DNA from: Choristoneura fumiferana
Lineage: Eukaryota > Arthropoda > Insecta > Lepidoptera > Tortricidae
Direction: 5' to 3'
DNA length: 64,000 nt
Assembly (NCBI RefSeq): GCF_025370935.1
Contig: NC_133495.1
Coordinates: 426,487-490,486 of the forward strand
Positions 9,985 to 22,300 of the stretch are shown here, in pieces. The position numbers and the translations under genes were made by a program. Below the pieces are notes generated by a model that worked only from the letters and a program-made list of their open reading frames with translations, did no database searches and had not been told where the DNA came from. Position 1 is the first letter of the stretch. Each line of letters opens with the position of its first letter.

Positions 9985-11600
9985 ATTGTTTTGGCATGAC
10001 TTTATTATAACTAAAAGCATTTTTAAGGAAAAAACATGGTTATGAATACATGTCTAAAAATACTTCCACATGCGACGACTACATTTTTATCTCGATCTAT
10101 ATGCCATACAATGGTCAACACTGATTTGACAATTCGGGAATGTCTCTCTTGTCTGTGGCATCGTAGTTCTACAACGGATAGATCGATTTCGATGTGTTTC
10201 TTCGTGAATACGAGTTTGTTTGCCGTGATTCTTAGCTATTTTTCATTAAAATTGGTTCAACCACTCAACTTTCAACTTTTCTAAGTTGTTTAGGTTATTT
10301 TTTTGTTTATTGCGCGTACTGCCAGGTAACCATTGTGCGAAGATCGTTTCGGCCGCACAATGAATATAAAACACATTCGCCGCTCTACTATAGCTTTACT
10401 TATACCAACACAAGCCTAAGTTAATTCGCAGCCATTGTACCTAAGTTTTGGCACAACAAAAGACACGAAAGATTCGGAGTAATTCCTCTGGAAACCATTA
10501 GTATGAAAAGGAAGGAACTAAAGGAACTACTGCGAGTAATCCAAACTAAACCGTTCTATTAGTTTAATTCTTAAGGAAATAGTAGTTAAAATAAGTACTT
10601 ACCTCTCATTGGCGACATGTTTCTACATTATCCAACGAAACACTCTTTATTATTGTCACATGTAGCACCGTTTCGACTCTAACGCAGGCATTCGGCGAAT
10701 ATTTCCGATTGATATTTATCGACTTAAGTACAATCGCCGACATTCCTAACTGACGTTTTTGTAGCCTGTCACGTTGTGATAACAGTACGAATGGTCACCT
10801 ACGAATGTTTGCGATTGTACTTTGCATATTTTAGTTCATGCTACAAGTATTTTTAGACACGGCTAATTTCCCACTACGAAACTTTAATCTTAGTTAGTCG
10901 GAAATTTGGTTAGTCTAAAATAACAGCACAATGTAATTTTCGTCTTCTTTACGAGTTCCTCTCGCATTGCACTGAACTGTAATATAACAAAGTGCATTGT
11001 TCACACACGACCTCGCGTGTAAAACAGTTACGAGTACGTAAATACCAGTAAATACTTTATAGGCAATCGGATTTTTTCCTGTTTTAAACAGTTCAATAAT
11101 TTGAAGTTCCGCAAAGTTAAGTTCTCTTGCAAATAACACATAGGTACTTACTGGTAACTACTTTTTGGGGCTGGTTGGAGAGTCATTTTTTGCACACTTT
11201 ATTCCAAAACGATAAAAATCGGTATTGATATTGCTGCCTGCTGCAGTGCTGCGTAAAAAAGAGCGATTTATTTGTGCACTATGTCCACGTGTTTCGGGTG
11301 TCCATGAGTGGCGGTGATTCTTCCCATCAGGTGACCACCATGCTCGTTGGCCCCGCCTCTTATATAAAATAAATATGAAACATATATTTCGATCTCTTTC
11401 GAATGGTATTTTGTTGTTATATAAATAAGTATTTAAAATTGCCTTCCGGTAACTAGAGCCTCTATGACTTTCATAGGTCTATGATAAGACGGCGTTATCT
11501 TTAGATAAGCCGTATCCTCAAGATTGTAGTTGAACTGTTTAAAGACTGAACGAAGTTGGTGAATAGTGAATCACTGTCGCATTTACCTATAAGGTTAGGT
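9985..11600. other. AT-rich stretch without a recognisable gene
   Basis: Only short, low-complexity frames on both strands. Nothing here joins to the exons on either side. Confidence 0.5.
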
Positions 11601-11604
11601 ACCT

Positions 11605-12040
11605 ACTAGATTTTGCCCGCGACTCCTCAGCGAAGAATACGTTTATCGCTACCCCGCGAGAACTATGAAATTTTCCGGGATAAAAACCATGTCCTTTCCA
11701 GGGTTTTAAACCATCTGCATACCAAATTTCATTTTAATCGGTTCAGTATGAAGAGGTAACGGACAAACATACAGAGTTAGGTATACTCGCATTTATAACA
11801 TTAGCTAGCTTTTGCCCGCGGCTCCGCCCGCGTGGTATTCAGTTATCGCGCGCTGTTCCCTCGGGAACTGTGCAGTTTTCCGGGATAAAAAGTAGCCTAT
11901 GTCACTCTCGGGCCCATAAACTATCTCTATGTCAAAAATCACGTCGATCCGTTGCTCCGTTACGGCGTGAAAGACGGACAAGACAAACACACAAACATAC
12001 AAACACACTTTCGCATTTATAGTATTAGTATATAGTAAGT
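11605..12040 (+). repeat. Two adjacent dispersed repeats of GCCCGCG type
   Basis: 11,605-11,805 and 11,808-12,040 each open near TTTTGCCCGCG, contain TTTTCCGGGATAAAAA, and end CGGACAAACATAC and TCGCATTTATA. A third copy is at 25,806-26,030. This is one of the commonest lepidopteran interspersed repeats, probably the 3' part of a non-LTR element. They lie downstream of the TRPA stop codon. Confidence 0.65.
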
Positions 12041-12344
12041 ATGGAAGGATAAGGAAGAAAAGTGATTTCAGCATTCAAGTTTCATAATCTTTTCCAATTA
12101 GCTAAATATCAAAGCTTCCAGGTAGAGAAGGATGGGATCGGGATCCGAGGGAGATATCTAATTGTGAAAAAGAGGTGTGATTTAGTTTCTGCAATTGTGT
12201 CTATTAATCAAATTTACTACCTTCTGAATTTTTTCAAACATATTTGCTGACACTGACTGAGCATACACGCTGCAATTTGGTTATCACACCAATGGGGTTA
12301 ATCACATGATAGTAGGTAAAAATAACTAAGTAATCTATTTGTCA

Positions 12345-12366
12345 ATTTATAATTTATTTATTTTTA
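12345..12366 (-). promoter_or_regulatory. Candidate poly(A) signals of the TRPA gene
   Basis: On the minus strand, overlapping AATAAA-type hexamers lie about 65-80 nt past the stop codon at 12,427. Position and sequence fit, but no transcript evidence is available. Confidence 0.4.
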
Positions 12367-12426
12367 TACATTTCTTACACTATGAGTGATAACGAGTATT
12401 CTTCCAGTTTTAATTGCTAAGTCTAC

Positions 12427-13344
12427 TTAATTACTATCAGGCAATTGCGGTGTTCTCTTCAGTTCTTTTATGTCTTGCAGCACTAGGTTCATCTTATCAT
12501 ACAGTTCCTCAGGCGCTCGTCGCCGCGACCGCGAGTGCGACCTCGAAGCATCTCGCTTCAACTTGCGCCCGCGTCGCGGCTTCTTGTTGCTCACCTCCTT
12601 CAACCCCCGAATCTGCTCTTTCATGTTAGCAATGTCTTCCGTCAAACTCATCAAATGTTCCAAGACTCTATCCAACTTGGTATTCTCTTTCCCATTTTTA
12701 TCTTTCTCATCCACAGGAGCAACTAAGCTTTCATATAACACATCGATTTTCTTTTCAAACGTATCCTTATTAGTTTCTTCTTTGGCGTTTTTGCATTGTT
12801 CCATAGCTTTCTTTATTATCGCTCGGCGCAAATGCGAGGGAATGTACTCGTCGTCATGAGACATAGAGTCATCGAAGTCGAAGTAGTATCTGATACGCCA
12901 CAGTTTTTCTTTGCTAGGGAAGTTATTGATGCTCCAATGGTACCTCTTGTAGTATGTGTTGATGGGAAATACTTTACTTACAAGGCCATATACTAAATAG
13001 TCCAGTGTTATGAGCAGTTCCACTTGCTTTTCCAGTCGCTTAGTATTGCCAGCTACATTCAACTCATTGACGTTACTAACAGCGACACCTACCATGAAGT
13101 TCATCAAAACAATCCCGACAAACATGAGGAATAAGGCAAAGAGGAAGCGCGCTACTTCCGTTGACAGACCAAGTATTGCCGTATGCTTCTCATCGAACAA
13201 GTCATCGTACTCGAACTCTTGAGTCATCATGACCGTCGTCTTGACGAAGGCTGTCCAAGAATTACTAAATGGGTCTTGCGACCTGTACTGGATCATGAAG
13301 CTTAGAGAAAACCCTATGATCAGAAAGACGAAAGTCAGCAGGAT
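12427..13344 (-). CDS. TRPA terminal exon: S5, pore, S6, C-terminus
   Basis: 305 residues after acceptor TTTTACAG. In order: S5 (ILLTFVFLIIGFSLSFMI), pore loop (SWTAFVKTTVMMTQEFEYDD), S6 (FALFLMFVGIVLMNFMVG), then a long cytoplasmic tail. The tail has a predicted helical stretch (LDRVLEHLMSLTEDIANMK), likely a coiled coil, and a strongly basic segment (KKPRRGRKLKRD, SRSRRR). The acidic pore region EFEYDDLF is in line with cation conduction. The stop is TAA at 12,427-12,429. Confidence 0.88.
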   Translation of the reverse strand: MLLTFVFLIIGFSLSFMIQYRSQDPFSNSWTAFVKTTVMMTQEFEYDDLFDEKHTAILGLSTEVARFLFALFLMFVGIVLMNFMVGVAVSNVNELNVAGNTKRLEKQVELLITLDYLVYGLVSKVFPINTYYKRYHWSINNFPSKEKLWRIRYYFDFDDSMSHDDEYIPSHLRRAIIKKAMEQCKNAKEETNKDTFEKKIDVLYESLVAPVDEKDKNGKENTKLDRVLEHLMSLTEDIANMKEQIRGLKEVSNKKPRRGRKLKRDASRSHSRSRRRAPEELYDKMNLVLQDIKELKRTPQLPDSN

Positions 13345-16300
13345 CTGTAAAAGGATAAATATAATTAACCTCCGCCACTTTGGAATTTCAAACACATACT
13401 CGTACCTAGTGTGACGGCAATGTTAATAAGTAAGTAAATAATGACACAGCTAATATTGAAAAAACTAAAAGTTCAACGTTCTACGTCTGATATTTGCTGT
13501 CTAGTTTAAATAACTGTTCGATGATGTTTTCCAGAGAATTATCGAAGACAAAGTCATCTAATGATTGCCATTTTCATTAAAAATAAGAGTGAAAATCTGG
13601 CAAAGACAGGGAACTAATAGTTACTGACTAAACTGATTGTAAGATGATTGCCCGAAGGCGTTCTCGTATCCAAACAGAAAACATCTGTACCTTAAAGATG
13701 TTGGCTGCGACCTCTCCAAACATGAGCACGTAGTAACCCCAGTTGGGGAACCGTGAGAGGAGGAACAGCATCTGCAGCCACGCCAGCAGCAACGCGGCGG
13801 TGGCCACGTGGCGCGGCCAGTCCACCTCTTTGGGCACCAGCTTGAACGCTAGTGGCACCACGCCCACCAGCGCCATACACGACAGCTTAATCCAAGTTTC
13901 GAAGTTCATGAAGTAGCGACGTTTCTTCACTGTGATGAAGAAGGTTTCCTGCAAAATAATTTACAGTTAAAAATACTTGTATGCACGAGAACATGGTTCC
14001 ACCCTTTCTGTTTATTGTGTTTATTCTATTCTTAAGCGATTACGAATGGACTTGATTACATGAAATGCATCTCTTTACTAACTTAAGTAAACTAAGCTAA
14101 AGTGGGAAAGTTGTTGTTGCTTTTCGAATGAATTTGACTCACCAATATAAGCATAAGACTGATCGTGGTATATATAAATGCGGCGAACACCCAGAAGGTG
14201 TAATCGAAGATCTTTGGCGTGGATCCATAAATGGTGGCGTTTCTATCGCAGAAGTGGAAATACGTTACCACGTAAGTGTTTAGAGCTGTCACAAAAACAC
14301 CATAAATCGTCAACATTACGTAGAAGAATGGTAGCAACGTCTTCCATTTGAGGTGCAGAAGGCTCTCCATCAACGGATGCAGCAGTATCCTCCTAGGTCC
14401 ACATCGTACCATTTCTTCAATAACCTGTATTTGCGTCATGTTATGACTTCTAGTTGTGAGGAATCCGTAATTAACACTAATCTCGGGCTGGCCTTGTTTT
14501 TGCTCGTAGTGCATAAAAGAGTCGAATAAAGTTTCGAAAAAATCAGCCGGGTTAGGAAGTTGTGCCGTTATAAGCTGTATGGCGGTTTGCTTGTTCTCGT
14601 GCGTTCCCGCTGTGTAGCTGGACAGCACGGCTTCAGTCTCGTGTAGAAAGAATAACATCGTCTTATTACTACAATGAAAAGCTGCTTCGTGCAATGGCAA
14701 GAATCCTCTGTTATTAAAATCCTTTACAGCCATCGGATCTTTACTGATGATGGCTTTGGCAACTTCTACGTAGTCATGTTGTGCTGCCAAGTGGAGTGCT
14801 GTGGAGAAGGTGTCGTCCGGAAGAGTAGTCGCGAGCCGCTGGCAGTTGCCGTGTTTGAGCAGTAATTGAACACATTCGTAGTTATTATTATTTGCAGCGA
14901 GATGGATAGGAGCCAGACCAGCTTTGTTGAAAACACTGATGAGATACTTCGAATCGCTTACGGATTCTAGTAGATATTTCATTATGTCTATCCGTCCATA
15001 CATGGCGGCTATATGCAGAGCGTTGCAATAGTTTCGCGACATGTTCTCTATGCCAGCTCCGCGATGCAGCAGCGACTTAGCGCACTCTATGTGTCCGTTT
15101 CTAATCGCCACGCACAGAGGCGTATCCCCCTCTGTGTTGAGGCAGTCTATTAGATTTTCCTGCTCAGCTATACTCAGAACTTTGTCTAATATTCTCATGT
15201 TTCGGCCTTTCACTGCCAAATGGACAAGTGTTGTTTTCATCTGGAATTAGAAAAAAACATGTTTTTATAGGTTACAAGTCGGCACTGTAAGTTAGTATGT
15301 GTAATTACGGGCTCCATTGCCTTGCATGGAGCGCCGTGACGTAATATACGCTCAGGTCGTAATCGGAAAAAACTATGCCTATATTTACAAAACAGGTGTG
15401 TCTAGCCACAGCACAGAATAAGTACGTAGCCTTAGTAGTCGAGATACTTTTCCCACCGTCTCTCATCGAACTATACCTATACCTGTCACGGTCAAGAGAG
15501 TGGGGACAGCGAATGTATTGAATGTGCAAGGATGTATAACCCCGAAGATGAGGTTGAAGAGTTCTGACCTCTCTCCGGGCCTGTTGGTCGAGGTGATCGA
15601 AGGAACTAGACGCGTCCGCGCCGGCCTCGAGCGCGAGACACACTCCCGGCAGCCAATTGAGTTCCACCGCTGTCTTGAGCACGGAGTAGCCTCTGTTGTC
15701 CACCACTTGCACTCGCAGGGAGGACTCTGCGTCGCCACAGTTGTAGTACAGGAGCACCTGGGTATTGGGAATGGTTGGATTACCCACGGATTATCAAGTA
15801 CATGTGTAGCTATTTATTTTAGGTACATTCAAAGAAGCAAATCGCGTACCTTTGTGCTACTGATATCATAGGATATTCCATACAATCTGCCAATGAAATC
15901 ATAGCTAAATTCAGTTTCCTCGACTGTACATAAATCACGTGAATGAAATTAATGTACAGAACAGAAGAAATTGATATAAAAAGATCATCCAAATAAACTC
16001 TGGACGATTGACAGGACACGTCGATCGAGTCAAGCCGATCGACGTCTTTATCGCTAATTGTATAGAGGTAAAGCTTTCTTTAATCGGTTGCAGTGACTGA
16101 TACCCGCGCTGTTGATGCAGCCGATATGCTGGCGTTAAGCAAAAGCTACCATCCACACTCCGCAGGAGAACGGCGTTGTCAAGTGGTGTGTTAGATCGAT
16201 TACATTGATCGAGCTTTAGGTTTAAGTAGTGTCAGGGATATTTGGAAATAATTCCGATCCGCATTAGCGATCCCTTCAAAGCGAACCTACTGTGTTAAAA

Positions 16301-19300
16301 ATAAAGTTGTGTTAAATACTTGTGATGTATACATATCATTTAATAATATTGTAAATCTGTTTTAAAAAAAAATATATATATACCTCGTTGAGTTTCTTGC
16401 CGGATTCTTCTCAGCAGAGGTTTTTCCGAACCGGTGGTAGATTTTTTTTTGACATTCATAAGTGCTTGTTATAGCCTAAATTGAATAAAGATATTTTGAC
16501 TTTGACTTTGACTTTGTCCAAATGTGTAGATCTATCAACCCTACTTTACCCTACTTAATCTGGGGCTAATGACTATGCTAAGACTAGACCGTGGAGCCGG
16601 CCCTTGATCTGACTGAACACAAAAGAAAGTACTTAAAGTAAAGAGTTTGAATAATTACCTCCAGCAATTCCTCTATCTTGTTCCTCAAACAGAGATGCAG
16701 TGGAGTGTATCCCACGCTGTTGATGCAGGCCACGCTCGCGCCAGCGTTTAGCAACAACTTCACCGCCTCCACACTCCCCAGGAGAACGGCGGTGTGGAGT
16801 GGCGTGTTGAGTTGGTCGAAGCCGTCGCCGCGCATGGTGTTGAAGGACCCACCTGCTTCTAGGAGTATTTGGACCATCTCTGCTAGCCTGGAAAAAAAAC
16901 TTTATTATGTACCTCACGGTTTCGGTTCCGGTTCTGTTATTTCTGAAACGGAAGTTATATCGGATGTCAATCCTTAGCGCGGCGGCCGAACTTGAACGGC
17001 GTACATTAAAAACAAACATGTTTATACCAGTCATTCGCTCATCGCCCCGCTTGCCACGTGCTACACTAACACCTCGTCCATTTATCACTCAGGCTCCGGT
17101 TCTGGTTCCGGTTCCGTTTTCGGTTCCGATTCCGTTTCTTGTTCCGATAAACTAAATTGAAAACATCTGGTTCCGTTTTCGGTTCCGATAAAACCACATC
17201 CGTTACACGTTACATCCCTGCTGTATAAGAACAAAACAACGTCACCCGCCCCACGCCCGCCGTCGGTGTGATATTGTTCATATAAAGTACAAAATACGCC
17301 ACTCGCAATCTCGACTCGCTCTCAACTCAACCCGTTGCCGTCCTGTATGTTTTCCGATCAAAGTCTATTCGCCGAGTTATTAATCCCGACCCGACTCGCT
17401 GCCATTCCCATTATTTAGGCACTTGTCTCACCGCCAGCGAGGAAACGATTGGCTATCGACTATTTTCTCGCTCAAGAAACGAACAAAAGATATAAGATCC
17501 TGTGTGAGTAAAAGAGACACATATATTAATAGTTGATCGCTGGCTGTTCACACTGCATGTCGGCGAGAACTCTTACATCTTTTGTCGCAGCGACAAGAGC
17601 TATAAAACTCGCTGAGCTATAGATTCTCGCTCAGCGATGTCAGCTTGGCGGCCGCCCCGCACGAGCGAGTCGAGTGGAGCGAGTAATCGCCCGTCGCACG
17701 CGAACACTCGCTTACAGCCGAGCTACAAAACTACACTCGCTTCTCGCTGCTCGCCCACTCGTTTCTAGTTACTCGCTCTACTCGCTTCTCGCTCATCGTC
17801 GCCGGTGGGACAAGTGCCTTCAGCGGGATAGAACAGTTTCTAGGTTATCTAATTTTGAAAATGTCATCAAATCCTACAGCCCATTCATAACAAAGTGTGA
17901 CCATGAAAATTGAGGCGGTAGTAATGCTCGAATAATGATCCTCGGTGTGTTTTGTTGCGCTTGACTCACTGGCCTCTCTGAACGTGGTGGTCGTAGTAGA
18001 ACGCGGAGCCGGCGACGTCGAGCGCGGTGCGGCGCGTGTTGCCGCCGCCGTCGGGTGAAGCGCCGTGTGCGAGCAGTGCGCGCGCGCAGGCCACGTGCCC
18101 GCGCGCCGACGCTGAGTGCAGGGCCGTCCATACTGGCTTCTCGTTCGCTGGCTACCAACATACAATACAATAGAATACAATGGCTCTTTATTGTACGGTC
18201 AAGGACTTTAATCCCTGATCCACAACGGAACCATTTCACAGTAAACGTCATAGTGACATCGCATTAAACAAGGTAAGATCGTAATGACTTTTGCTTTGAA
18301 AAGGTTCCGTGGTGGGTCAGGAATTAAAGTCCTTGGCCGTACAACACTAATAGTAAGCGATACAGAAAACAGCTACTTAGAAAATTACAATTAAGAGCGA
18401 TCTCTTCCAGGCAACATTTTTTACAGAAAGAAGTAAGGGCTACAGAAAGATTACAGTAGGTGCTGCGTCAGCAGTAGACACTAACATAACACTGACATAC
18501 ACATCATAGTACTGACTATAGGTACAGCTCCAAAGTTCATCCGATTATCATGCTACCAACAACACAAACACATGTAACATCTGGTACCCTCTTTCCCTGT
18601 AATGTTAGGGAACTAACCCAAGTGGGCAGCATGTTGAACCGGAACCGCTCGTCCGCGCTGTCGTCGTCTCCGGAGGGGATGTACTGCATCTGCGCTTCAG
18701 CCTCGAACCAGCACATCGTGTACAGCGCGTTGGGGTCGAAGCCTGCGCTCAGCAGCCTGGAATGTACACGTATGTACATATATAAATTAAAATATATATG
18801 CATTTATAAAGTTGAAATGCAGATATTCTAAATCTAATTACTTATTATATCATTAATTGCTTTGATTTTGATTATTTATGCCTTATGTAGTTAATTTCTC
18901 GAAAAAACGTATGTCCTAACTCGCACCGTTTACAACTCAAAAAAAAAGTTCTTCAATTTCGGCAAAAACAGAGAGAGCTAATTTTTTTTTCATCCACTCC
19001 AAGTATGGCGTACTGGCGTGTGACGTCACATGCCAGTATGTCTGTCTCTGTCTAATCTTGAATTTCAAACCTTTATAACTTTGTTATTTGTAAAGGTAGC
19101 TTAAAAATTGTTTTTCTATTCGATAACAGGTGTTGTGTAGTTTTAATTTATAAAAGATATATAAAATAGTCCAATACCGTATTATAGTAAGTACATCAGA
19201 CAGAATACATGAAGTTTTTTGGCATAAGTTCTATTTAACTAATAAGCTTGGTATACATAATAGCCAAAATATAATAATTATAAGGGCCTCCACTCCACTA

Positions 19301-22300
19301 ACTCGCGCGGGTGCACGGCTTGGTTTGGCTGGTTTCAATAGAGCAGAGACTCGCCTCAAGGTGAGGCCACATACAGTCGCTCGATGCTCGTTTCCAACAT
19401 CGAAAATACAAACTGAAATATAGATGAAAACGAACCCAGGTCCTCGGCCTTCCGTGCCACATGCTATACCACTACATCACCACTGGACCAGTCCACCAGT
19501 CCACCAGTGGACTTGTCCAGTGGTGGTGTAGTGGTATAGCACGTGGCACGGTATGCCGAGGACCTGGGTTCGATTCCCAGCGCTGGTCTTATGTTTCTGG
19601 TTTTTCTATGCATCTATATTTCAGTTTGTATTTTCAATATGGGTTTTACGGGATGACCGTAAAAGTAACAAAAAAAAATTGGAATTGAAATAAAAAAATA
19701 CAAAAAAAATCCAAAACACCAATCTTAACTCGTTTCCAGCGTCAAATCTGGTCACGTGACATTTAGCCATAAAGCTGAAAATGTTGAGCTTTATCGCTGA
19801 AAAAAAAATTGTTACTTTTTTTTCATTCACTCCAATATCTTTTATTTGTACCACTGCCACGACTGCTACTAAATGAGATTAGGAAATCAGCTTCAAAGAC
19901 CAAGACCATTCCTGCAAGAAGCCATCTTGTCGCTGCTGCTCGACGCGTCGACTTGACTCTAGACGCTACTTTTTCGACCAGGTTTATCGGTGCAAACGCG
20001 CGACCAGCGACTGCAGTGGGGGCACCCTCACGCAGCGCCTGCTCTATTAGGTGACATGAAACAAGCACGTCGCGTCAAGCCGAGCCGTGCAACCTTAAGT
20101 AGGTGACAGACGTATGAGCAAGTACGCATATTATACTTACGGCTCGACGACATTTTTCGCCTGTGTGTCACCGTAAGTCCGCGTACTTAAAAAACCGTCG
20201 GCGATCCAACCGGTTTGAAATCTAGCTCGTGGCTCGCTAATTTAAAAACCGCATACTTTAAGTTTGTACGTCTATCACCCCCTTTAGACTGCCTTAGACT
20301 AAACCTTCGTTGTAATATACAGACAAGCAAAAATAACGGCTCGCTGACCTTACAAACTTGTATGAAAGAAAGTGACCTGTGCCCTTAGTGTAAGTTTTCG
20401 GTTAGAAAATACGTCTCGATCGCGTTCGCGTTAAAACCACAATTTGTATGCAAACACGAACAGCGCCTCTAGCGGAACGTTTGCGATGTTCGTGTTTCCA
20501 TACAAATTGAAATTTTAACGCGAACGCGATCGAGACGTATTTTGTAACCGAAAACTTACACTAAGGGTACTGACTGTTTTTGTGTGACGGAATAAAGTTT
20601 AAAATTTTAAACTACCTTTCCACTTCCTCAACATGATTCCACTTGACAGCAATCAGCAACTTCGCTTCTGGGTGCTGGTAACTGAAATTTATATAAGTTA
20701 ATTTATAAAACTGCACTTTTTATCAAATAGTAAGTAGTGTTTGATAAAAGGTGATGAGTATTCTGTTCTAATCTAACAGCCTTTGGTACAGAGCTGGGGA
20801 GGGGTCGACAAAAACAGTCCCAAACCGAAACCAAGCCCTTTACACTAAAAAGCGTTTTAACATGTCCTTTATTATTATGCAGAGGAGTAGGTATATATTC
20901 TTGCCCGTAGCTATGTTCCCTGAACACCACAATCTGACTAGGTTAGCTGGTTATCGAGCGAAGGCTAGATTTCGATTTAGCCGAGAAATCTAACTTCGGC
21001 CACAGTTTCGCTTTCAGGCAATTGTTACCCGGAACGAACTTCGGCTTGGCCGAAACGCTGTTTTTGTTAATTGTCGTGCGTTATTCGGGTAAGTAAATGT
21101 GATTGCCAGTTGGGAGGTTGGGTCTGTGTCCAGCAGTGGACAAGGTGTGGATTAAACTATTGAAGACCTAAGTACAGTCAAGGACTTTAATTCACGAGCC
21201 ATCATGGAACCTTTTCACAATTATCGTTACATTATTAACAATGAAAATCGTAATGACTTTTCAACTGGAAAGGTTCCATGGTGGCTCATAAATTGAAATC
21301 CTTGACCTTAACTTGTTCAGAATCGAGAACAGGATCGATTAGGTATACCTACTTATAACCAGATTATTTATTATACCCCTCTTTTACTATGGCTAGTTTT
21401 GCGAAGCGTACGACTGGCTCAAGAAGAATTACTGACTTAGCAAAACATAGAAATAGTACATTGTGTCTTAAGGGCGGTAAATAAGAAATTACGAACGAGA
21501 GTCTATTAGAAGCCCGAAGTCGAAGACTGAGGGCTTTAATGAGTCGATGTTCGTAATTCTAGTACCGCCCGTGCGACATACAATGTTTTACATCACATTT
21601 GCGAGTAAAATTTTATATTTCTAAAAGAAGGAATATAATTCTTCCAAATATTGGCGATACTACCTTAGGCTGCGCTCTTGGTAGTGCCGCCCTCCCCCTC
21701 CCTCAGCATGTGCCTGAGCCGCGTGTGCATGTAATCCTGCTACTACGCCATGCGTAGCGCCATCAGTACGGGCACTGACTCATTTACCGACCTTGGGCTT
21801 CATGACAAGAAAATTTGTACGCGCAATGACTCATTTACCGACCACGGGTTTCATGACAAGCACATTAAGGTCGAGGGTTTTATTTGGGGGATTGCAACCA
21901 AGGTAGCCTGCATGTTTCGACGCTGTTTACGAGCAAGTGTGATGAAAAATACTTTTAATCTGTAAACACTTGGGCGCGGGCTATAGGTATACTTACTGTA
22001 TAGCGTCCTTCGGAGTTATAAACTTGTCGGGGAGCGGCGGTTCAGCAGGCCAGGGCACAGCATATGCTTCCTCGTCGACATCGCCCAGGGGTAGCAGTGG
22101 CAGCCCATCGGACTCCACCTTAAAGCCAGCTTTCACATCTGAAACAGGAAGGTACCTTCGTAATACCTCCGCTTTAAAGTCAGCGCGGCCAGAGCTAACG
22201 AAGGTAGCAAAAATTCGTACTAATAAGTTAGATGTAAGTATTTACTAAAAAATATTTCTTATCGCGTTTTTTGCGGCAGTATTTTTTGTTACTGCGTTGT

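Noticed and set aside
12470..13414. Several plus-strand frames over the TRPA C-terminal exon
   Set aside because: They are antisense shadows of a well-supported channel exon with clear membrane helices and splice sites.
15240..15240. TRPA start codon at the Met opening the large exon
   Set aside because: The base before it is a good AG acceptor, and upstream exons with ankyrin repeats join in phase, so this Met is most likely internal.
15305..15568. Continuation of the ankyrin exon past 15,569 (GYTSLHI)
   Set aside because: The extended frame gives unrelated residues and no good donor, whereas GTCAGA at 15,568 joins in phase 0 to the next exon.
19500..19585. Possible tRNA gene
   Set aside because: A- and B-box-like sequences are present, but the acceptor arm does not pair well and it is part of an inverted SINE pair.
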